From: Paraphaeosphaeria minitans
Taxonomy: Eukaryota > Ascomycota > Dothideomycetes > Pleosporales > Didymosphaeriaceae
Assembly (NCBI GenBank): GCA_015832175.1
Contig: WJXW01000002.1
Location: 3,534,001-3,598,000, forward strand
Reading direction: 5' to 3'
Length of the DNA stretch: 64,000 bases
Shown here: one piece after another, positions 57,061 to 64,000 of the stretch
Position numbering within the stretch: position 1 is the stretch's first letter
Layout: each line of letters starts with the position of its first letter
The notes under the pieces: generated by a model
What the model was told of the DNA's origin: nothing
The model's database searches: none
What the model saw: the letters and a program-made list of their open reading frames with translations, nothing else
Program-made: the position numbers and the translations under genes

Positions 57061-58724
57061 CTACTCGTGGTAGATGGCCTCGAACAAGTAGATAACTCCA
57101 AACGCGAGGAACGCAACGGCGCCTCCGAGGGTCACTGTAAAAGGTTAGGGCTAATTTGCTTTGCATTTTGAACCAGAAGACTTACCAACACGCATGCTGA
57201 CCTTGCCAGCAATTGCACGGCCGCCGATGACAGCGCCCGCTGTGCAGAGACCATGCCCAACAATGGCACCTCCAGTCACCCACCAGTAGTCCGAGCCGGC
57301 CGCCATTGCCACCGTAGCGATCTGGCTACGGTCGCCCCACTCGCCTAGGAATGTCATGACGAAGGTCTGCACCCAAGCAGGACTGAGAAGAAGAGAAAAG
57401 AGGTTGTTGAGGCCGCTCAGTGCGCCGGAAAGAGAGGAACCGGTTGGTGAAGGAGCGCGATCTGGTGAAGAGGAAGGGCTACGGGCTGGGGCGGGCAGTC
57501 GAGAGTTGGAACGCGAGCGGTGAGCGCGGCCGGATTCGAGAACATAGGGAGAGATGGACGACTTCCTGCGGCCGCCCTTTTGTTGCCTAGCCTGGGACTC
57601 CTTCTCTTCCAGCTCCTGTTCCACTTCGCGCATCTCTTCCCCAACACCTTCATCGGGACTCATGGCCATACCTTCACGAATCAGCTTGATACCGAAGATG
57701 AGGAAAAGGGCAGCGGCAGCGAGGTGGGTAAAGCGTTCTGGAATCAGTGTGGGCACAGCGTGGCCCAGGACAGCGGAGAGGACGGTCATGACGATGAGAG
57801 CGGAGAAGGCGGCGGAGAAGACGAGGATGCGGGGATGGCGCATGGCCATGAGCGCAGCGACGAGGAAGGTCTTGTCGCCAATCTCGGAGAAGATGATCAT
57901 GGTGAAGGAGAGAACGAAGGAGTGAAAGGGCTGGATGCCGCCGCCGGGTTCGCCGTCCACGAGTACGGCGCCCGCATCCGTCTTGGACGTTGTGTCGAGT
58001 GGGTTGGTCTTCTCTGACGAGGGAGGAATGGGATGGGGAATGTCGTGCGGGCTGTCGGGCAGATCTGTGGGTTTCTATCGCCTGGTCAGCTGTGGAAGCA
58101 CATTAGGCATTGGCTGCGACTCACTTCAAGTCCCTGCGCGCCCAGTACGCGGGTATCGCCGTCTGCATCCTTGTTGTCTTTGGAAGCCTCGACATCGTCC
58201 TTGAGGTTCTGCTGCTCGCCATGCGACGTGGGCAGTTCGGGTACCTCCTTGGGAGACTCGGGCACCTTCTCCATCTTCTCGCCCGTCTTGCCCTCGTGGG
58301 CCAATCGTTCTTTGTCCTTTGCAGAGACGCCGCCCTCGGTGCCGGTGACACCTTTCGGGGACTCTCTGTTCGGGTCATTCATTACGCTGTCGTCGTCCTC
58401 GATCTTGGCTGCCAGCTCCTCCTTCTCTGCCGTTGTCGGCTTGCGGGAGCCAGGTCGAAGCTCCTCTATGCCGCCGGGGCCCTTCATGGTTGCCACTGTC
58501 TTGTCATCGACATAGGGCCCAGCGTGCGGCTTTCCGTCGAAGCCGTCCACGGGAGCATCCTTGGTGCCTTTGTTGCCGGGTGCAAGAGCTGCGGCGGCGA
58601 GCTCGGTGGAGTCGGCGCGTGCGACCTTTGCGTCGCTGGCGTCTGCGAGGACCTGTGCCGAAAGCACCTGGATGGCGGGGAGCAGGAGGAGGAGGGCCGT
58701 CGCGCGCGGCTGTCGCAGCCTCAT
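57061..58724 (-). CDS. GDT1: Gdt1/TMEM165 family Golgi Mn/Ca transporter (UPF0016)
   Basis: Three exons, 58724-58125, 58074-57186 and 57134-57061; 520 residues. A signal peptide (ATALLLLLPAIQVLSAQVLA) leads a long hydrophilic lumenal segment of about 240 residues. Two homologous three-helix halves follow, each with the family motif ExGDK/R-[ST]: SEIGDKTF and GEWGDRSQ. Between them lies a charged cytosolic loop with Ser/Arg-rich sequence. The last tiny exon supplies the final helix (GGAVAFLAFGVIYLFEAIYHE). Gdt1 exchanges Ca or Mn for protons in the Golgi and supports glycosylation (family knowledge). The lumenal extension is longer than in the yeast protein. Confidence 0.94.
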
Positions 58725-59710
58725 GGTGTCGAAGGTCGATGGCTATGCACGCAGGGTGCGGGTGTGCGGGTGCGGGTGCGGGTGCGAGGGGACAATGATG
58801 GGAGACGTGGGAAGATAGAGTCGATGCGGCGAGGACCAACGCCAAAGCTGGAGAAACTGTCGACGTAGCGAGTGCAGAGAATGGATTGGGGCTGTTTTTG
58901 GTGTCGAGCGCTTACTCGGCGTCGGTCTTGGGAGACGAACAGACCATGCGCAAGGGGGGGATGCGTATGCGTCTGCTGCGGGTTCGCGTCCAGGGTTAGC
59001 TGAGAACACTGGCCAGTGGCTACCGTACGGTACTGTTAGGCAGGTAGACTAGGTATGCCTTCAGGGGTTGCAAAGGAAACGCCGGCAAGCAAGTGTAAAA
59101 GTGTCCACACGGCCATGGACGTCTCCAGTAGGTAGCAGTGCACACATACTCTCGTGCTGCTGCTGCTGCTGCATTCGTGTTCCATGTCCGTTCCACCTTG
59201 AGTTGCACAGTGCACACTAGCCGCAAGCAGCGCTCAACTACCTTCTTTACCAGATGTCACCAACACTGATGACAGATAATCTCAACACTGATGACAGATA
59301 ACATCAGGCAGAATGGCGAGGTGAAGGCCCAAACTACCAGTTCATCTCAAAATCCATATACGCACTATATACTTTATCTAAAGTAGACGTATTCTGTCTT
59401 CATTGAATGGCGCTGGAGACTATAGGGCGCAACGAAGGAAGAGAACTAAAGCATACACAGCAAGTACACGATAGAGTCCAATATAACCATAGGCAACGCG
59501 AAGACACACGGATAAGATGCGCCTAAAGGCAGGTATTGGGTGGGTGCCAGATACGGTGTGCGGCTGGTCATGTGACGACGTGTCGTGCCTGCTGGCTTAG
59601 GTAAGCTCGCTCCAATGTTGTGAATCGTGATTACGCCCTCCTCAACCCTCCAGACACGCCCCGCGCGTTGCCAGGCATCCAAATCTGATCCCAACTCCAA
59701 CTGCCCAACC
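58725..59710. other. Intergenic with short tandem repeats
   Basis: About 1 kb between the divergent GDT1 and TRF-like genes, so both promoters are here. It holds a (CTG)5 run at about 59156-59172 and a repeated 18-mer (AACACTGATGACAGATAA) at 59262-59279 and 59284-59301. No gene is supported. Confidence 0.5.
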
Positions 59711-62496
59711 ATGGCAGATCGCAGAGGCGTGCGGCCGTCCAGCCGGCGCATCACCCCCGCCCCGCAACCGCCGCCCAAAGCAACCACGACCTCTCCGCCA
59801 GTCGGCCGCACAACGCGCCGAAGAGGCGCAAGAAGCGCAAGCCGTGATGTCGACGAGCCCGCCAAGCCAGCGCGTCGCAGTGCACGCCAAGCAAGCGTCG
59901 ACAGCTTCCTCAGTGAAAACGAATCCGACGCCAGAGCGCTTTCACGCGCAAAGCGAAAGGCCCAAAAAGAAGCCATTGCAGGTGCGTCGCGCTCACAAAC
60001 GGCCGTGTGCTTCGTGTTCTCGTCGGCGGCCAGCTGATGTTGCCGTAGACTTGACAGTTGTAGAAGAAGCTGACATCCAGGACGCGCCTGCATCACCGTC
60101 GCGGCCAAACACGCAGGTTGCTGCACCCCGCCGCTCGCTTGGTGCAGTGTCCGACATGTCTGGCACAACCGCGATATCATCCTTCACCATGGCCGAAGCC
60201 GTGACCTTGGAGCCTCGCTTCATGCTTCGCCACTTACTCAGGCTGCATGATGAAGTTGATGAATTCCTAAACCATCTGGTCCCTGCAGAGGGTGGCATGG
60301 TAGAAGACGCTCAACGTATTGAGCTTCTACACGATCCGAATTCAGACTTTCTGGCTGACTACAATGATTTCGATCAACTTTCGAGGGTACGTCTCACACA
60401 TTATCGTGGAGACGGCCAGCAATATGTTCACATTCGAGCTGTGCACGCTGCACTGTTCCCAGGAACGAACCAAGACGCTGCTACTAAAACCGGCTTAGAC
60501 TTGCTACTCTATCAAGCCAATCTGGTAGTCTTTGCCAAAGACATGATGCCCCTGAATTGGAAGGACAAAACCATGGTAGCAGCGCTTCGACATCTTGACG
60601 ACTATTTTCCGTCTTTGTTCCTCCCGACCCTTATTCTTGGTATCAATGCTGCCGAATCGGTCGCTGGGGAGAGTGCTTTACTACAGGAGACATTCGACCT
60701 GGCGTTAGAGCTGCGAACGCAACTAGCCATCTCTTCTTTATCGCATGGACTCACAGACACCGCCTTCGATCCTGACGCTGCGCTGGAGGAAGTGTTCTGC
60801 CTTCCTCCTTCAGAAAGCAGTCCTGAATTGGGCCTTTTTCGCGGCTGGACTACGTTTGCACTAGGTGGGGATGGTTCCGCCTTGCCCGAGGCATTTGTTC
60901 AGAAAGTTGTAGCTCGCATGTCCGCCATACGAGAGTGCTTCTCCACAGGTAGATTGTCGCAAGGACAGGAAGAAGAAGAAGAAGAAGAAGAAGAAGAAAG
61001 CGTCAGTCTGGAAGAATTAAGCGCGACATTCCCGTGGGCTGCGCTCATGCTACGCTTAGTAGGCTGGGTGCGTGCTCGGAACAATGAGCTTGTAGCCGCT
61101 ATTCGACATTATGGCGGTGCGCGTGGCATCCTAGATATGATCAAGGCCGAACAAGAACGATCTATCGCGGTTGCAGGATCAGGGCGAGCTGTTTCGCGAT
61201 CGTTGCCTCGCAAAAGCCATTCTTCTTTCGGACGAAATCGCAGGCGAAGCAGTGGAAAATTTGATCCAAATGCAGAAGTCGACACCGAGGTCCTCAGCAA
61301 GCTCATTGCACGAGAAGGTGTCCATGCTCAATCTCAGACGGCACCGGCGGCTTCCACTACTCTGCAGGATTCGCAGGAAGAAGTCGTTGAGCTGATGGCG
61401 GTGGAAGAAGGCCACGAAATGCAACAAGACGACGACGTCAAGTCACAACCGTATCAAGATGAACAGGGCAACGATTCAATGAACGTTGTGGAGCAACCCG
61501 TGGACAACTTGGTGGCAGATAAAATAGTAGCAAAGCCTGTGGAGGAGATCCCGAATCACCCACGGCCCGTTCAAGAGCCAGAGATTCCGGAATCGTCGCG
61601 ACAGCCTCAATCGACGAATGACTTCGTCAGTCTTCTGAAAGAGACCCGTACGTCGGACAAAGAGAATCGGGGCACTTCTCTGTTTGAGCGACAGGCGAAT
61701 GCGCAGCGCGTTCAATTTGGGGATGGATTTGATGATAGCCAACCCACACCTGGTCCCTCTCGAAGCCAACCATCGGCGGGTGCATCGCGAAAGGGTAACG
61801 AACCCCAGCGTCCTAGTGCGCAGAAACGGAAGATTCACCAAGTATCCGACGACGACGACGACGATGATGATGCTTTTGAGACAGCTCATCGCAGTAGAAA
61901 CGTCCAGCCACAGAGAGCAAACGCATCTAAACGTGTCCGTACTGAACCAAACTCATCTGGCGAACCCACTAGCCATCAGCCTCGGCTCAGATCTGTTAGC
62001 GATGGATTCCGGCGCATAGAAGATTTCCCACGGTCCGAGAACGAGGAGCCATCAGAGGCCGAAGTCCCTGAAATGACCGAAGAGGCTCCTCCCAGATCGA
62101 CTTTCGAAGACATCAGAGCTTTGGCCCGCGCGAATATCGTTCAAAAGCCGCGTAGAGCTAAGAGAACCTGGACGACGGCGGAAGAGGAAGCTTTGATAGT
62201 GTACATGTCGGAGTGTCCGCGACAGTATTCCAAGATTCTTCGGATTGACAGAGATAGTCGGAGCAAGTACTTTCATGCTCTGGAGAATGGCGAGTGGATC
62301 GCACATCGCACGCAGGTCGATCTGAAGGACAAAGCAAGGGTAATGGCTAAGAACATGATCAAGTAAGCCCAGAACCTTTCGAAGAATGCTGCCTACTGAC
62401 TTGGACAGGGCCGGTGCAGGTTTGCGACCTGGGTTTCAGGGTGTAATCCCGCCCGCCATGGAGCAGCAATTGAAAGCTGATGGGTTTCGTTGGTAA
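59711..62496 (+). CDS. TRF-like telomere-binding protein (TRFH plus C-terminal Myb; Taz1/Tbf1 type)
   Basis: Three exons, 59711-59981, 60049-62362 and 62409-62496; 890 residues. After a basic N-terminus, residues about 137-420 form a helical region like a TRF homology dimerisation domain (LEPRFMLRHLLRLHDEVDEF; ALRHLDDYFPSLFLPTLI). An 11-Glu run from a GAA microsatellite interrupts it near residue 400. A long disordered section leads to a single Myb repeat from about residue 795 (KRTWTTAEEEALIVYMSE) ending in the telobox-like VDLKDKARVMAKNMIK. Splicing adds AGAGLRPGFQGVIPPAM at the end. TRF proteins bind double-stranded telomeric repeats and recruit the end-protection complex. VDLKDKAR differs from the usual VDLKDKWRN by the lost Trp. 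Confidence 0.85.
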
Positions 62497-63145
62497 CATG
62501 TGCTGTCAAACCGATGAGCAGGTGTTTTCCTCGGCGTTATGGCAGTCTATTCGGACGGTTGGGTGGTTTTACTTCTATGCTAGATACCCCTTGGTTATCA
62601 GGACCCTTTCCGTACTTTGGTTATTGAGACGCAACGCTCCCGTTTATTTTACCTTACCATGGTACTTTACCCGTGCTCCTTGCGCTAATGTTGATTACAA
62701 GCCCGTTGCGTAGGCATTGGCATCCTTGCACCAGGAATTTTGGTCACTCCATGCTTGAAATCAACGTCAAACAAACGTCCATATTGAGCTAATCCAACAT
62801 GGGCTAGGTAGTTGATCTGGCCAGCCTTTCAACATTTCCCAAGTACAACACAAGACAATTTTCCGCATGTATCCTGTCTTGAACCTCTGACGTAACGATT
62901 TCAGTTTGCTCTGGCGGACAAAGGTACATACATGTCCTGCTTCCAGACGATCAGTTCCAGTTCCAGTCCCATGCACCTAGGTAGAGCCTCATCGATGACG
63001 TCGATACCTCGCGACATCCTTATTCGACACTCTCCACGCCACCACCAAAGCCAGACCTTCCACCCTCAACAATTCCAGCATCTATAGGTACTTGAACTCT
63101 CCACTACAGCAGCACCACCCCGCAGCCTCGAGAAACTCCTCCAAG
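62497..63145. other. Intergenic, nothing recognised
   Basis: About 650 bases between two plus-strand genes. No gene or notable repeat is seen. Confidence 0.5.
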
Positions 63146-64000
63146 ATGTCATGGATGGACAGCTGGTCCCGCCCTTCCAAATCCCAGGCCACACCGCCCC
63201 CGTTGTACCTGACCATCGGCGATGCAGTCCCCTACTGTCGCAGTTGCGGCCGCGTGATCGGAGAGCGGAAGAAACCTGCGGGACAGGAAGTCAAATACTG
63301 TTCAGGCCGGTGTCGAAACCACAAGCCCCGCCCCATCGACAGAAGGATCGAAGCTGTCTTTGCCGCCTTGCTCGACGGCGCGACGCCTGAGTCTCTCCAA
63401 GATAGAGAGGGTGATGTTGAAGGCGAAGCTGTACCCGTGGGACGGAGCAGAAAAGGATTCGACGAGAAGAGCAGCGGTAAAAAGAAGAAGGCGGTGAAGG
63501 GCGACCCGAGGGTCATCGCGGAGTGTGCGGTAGTGGAGGGAATCGTCTTCGCACGGGAGAAGGATCCTACCAAGGTTTTCGGCCGGAGGAAGAATAGGGC
63601 TGCGAGAGGGATGGTTGAAGAGGGCGAGTGGAAGAGTGTGGATATGGTCGATGATCCTCACGCCCCCACAACACAATTGACCGCTCCCGATGCCTCAAGG
63701 GAGAAGGACCACATGTTATACTTAGACTCCGAGGACGCTACGGTTGGTATCTCTTTAGTCGAGAAAGACACGAACGAGCCAGCCTACGGTTTCGGTGCCG
63801 GTAAAATCCGCCCCCCGCAAGAAAAATCCGATATCAACGGCGGCATCGGCGGCGAGAAGGGCCGGGCGGAGCGCATCCACGAGACCGACGAGATGAAGGC
63901 AAAAAGAAAGGACGGCGAACGAAGGGCCGAGGAAAAGGAGATGGTTAAGCGGGCTGCGAGAAGGGGTGTTGCGTTCGGGTTTGGCGACGGCGAAGAGAAG
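63146..64000 (+). CDS. Zinc-binding basic protein, partial at right edge
   Basis: The frame opens at the ATG at 63146 (MSWMDSWSRPSKSQ) and stays open for 285 codons to the window end. A four-cysteine zinc motif lies near residues 31-56 (YCRSCGRVIG...KYCSGRCRNHKPR), spaced CxxC and CxxxC. It is followed by RRIEAVFAALLDG and a conserved-looking patch (RVIAECAVVEGIVFAREKDP). The rest is highly charged and likely coiled or disordered (Lys/Arg/Glu runs near 63900-64000). The protein family is not recognised and the C-terminus is outside the window. Confidence 0.8.
   Translation, partial: MSWMDSWSRPSKSQATPPPLYLTIGDAVPYCRSCGRVIGERKKPAGQEVKYCSGRCRNHKPRPIDRRIEAVFAALLDGATPESLQDREGDVEGEAVPVGRSRKGFDEKSSGKKKKAVKGDPRVIAECAVVEGIVFAREKDPTKVFGRRKNRAARGMVEEGEWKSVDMVDDPHAPTTQLTAPDASREKDHMLYLDSEDATVGISLVEKDTNEPAYGFGAGKIRPPQEKSDINGGIGGEKGRAERIHETDEMKAKRKDGERRAEEKEMVKRAARRGVAFGFGDGEEK

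Noticed and set aside
1..64000. CRISPR arrays, bacterial operons, insertion sequences, rRNA genes
   Set aside because: No repeat-spacer arrays, transposase motifs, Shine-Dalgarno-led gene strings or rRNA-like conserved blocks were seen. The intron-rich genes are eukaryotic.

Overview
The window is nuclear DNA of a filamentous ascomycete (Pezizomycotina, most likely a Dothideomycete). The reasons are the many short spliceosomal introns (about 45-90 nt, GTRNGT donors, CTRAY-like branch sites, YAG acceptors), genes on both strands 0.2-2 kb apart, and a mainly fungal gene set: Sip5, Brl1/Brr6, UstYa/DUF3328, TRI12-type MFS, seipin, Gdt1 and a class II peroxidase-like gene. No ribosomal RNA, prokaryotic operon, CRISPR array or intact transposon is visible. 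All gene models were built by hand by joining exons in frame.

Layout: 1-2603 (-) MscS-like channel with EF-hand, cut by the left edge; 5075-6498 (+) secreted aldose 1-epimerase; 7598-10339 (+) Sip5; about 10.9-11.5 kb two tRNA-like Pol III-type elements; 12274-13908 (+) Brl1/Brr6; 14638-15576 (-) UstYa-family protein; 16383-18283 (-) unknown protein; 19656-21484 (+) secreted esterase-like/phytase-like gene with two in-frame stops; 23299-25303 (+) MFS efflux pump; 26108-27741 (-) succinyl-CoA ligase beta, divergent from 27958-28753 (+) small basic/acidic protein; 28938-30241 (-) 3-ketoacyl-CoA thiolase; 30803-31522 (-) NTF2; 32069-33200 (-) extended-SDR reductase, divergent from 33791-35189 (+) MetE-like protein; 35411-37193 (-) repeat-containing unknown; 37826-38174 (-) 99-aa acidic protein beside an AT-rich island; 39351-40416 (-) PARP-type zinc-finger protein, divergent from 40715-43780 (+) a large probable mitochondrial protein; 45864-48219 (+) acidic unknown; 49254-50658 (+) seipin; 50898-52351 (-) alpha/beta hydrolase; 52937-54010 (-) transcription-type cyclin; 55359-56682 (+) frameshifted secreted peroxidase; 57061-58724 (-) Gdt1; 59711-62496 (+) TRF-like telomere protein; 63146-64000 (+) zinc-binding protein cut by the right edge.

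Most of these are housekeeping genes (TCA cycle, beta-oxidation, nuclear transport and envelope, lipid droplets, ion homeostasis, telomeres, transcription). They do not form one pathway, and I see no biosynthetic gene cluster. The accessory layer is thin: a lone UstYa homologue, an efflux pump, three secreted-enzyme genes of which two look decayed, an AT-rich patch, and the pair of tRNA-like elements. Those elements, one carrying a 23-bp GC-rich hairpin, are the least explained structure in the window.
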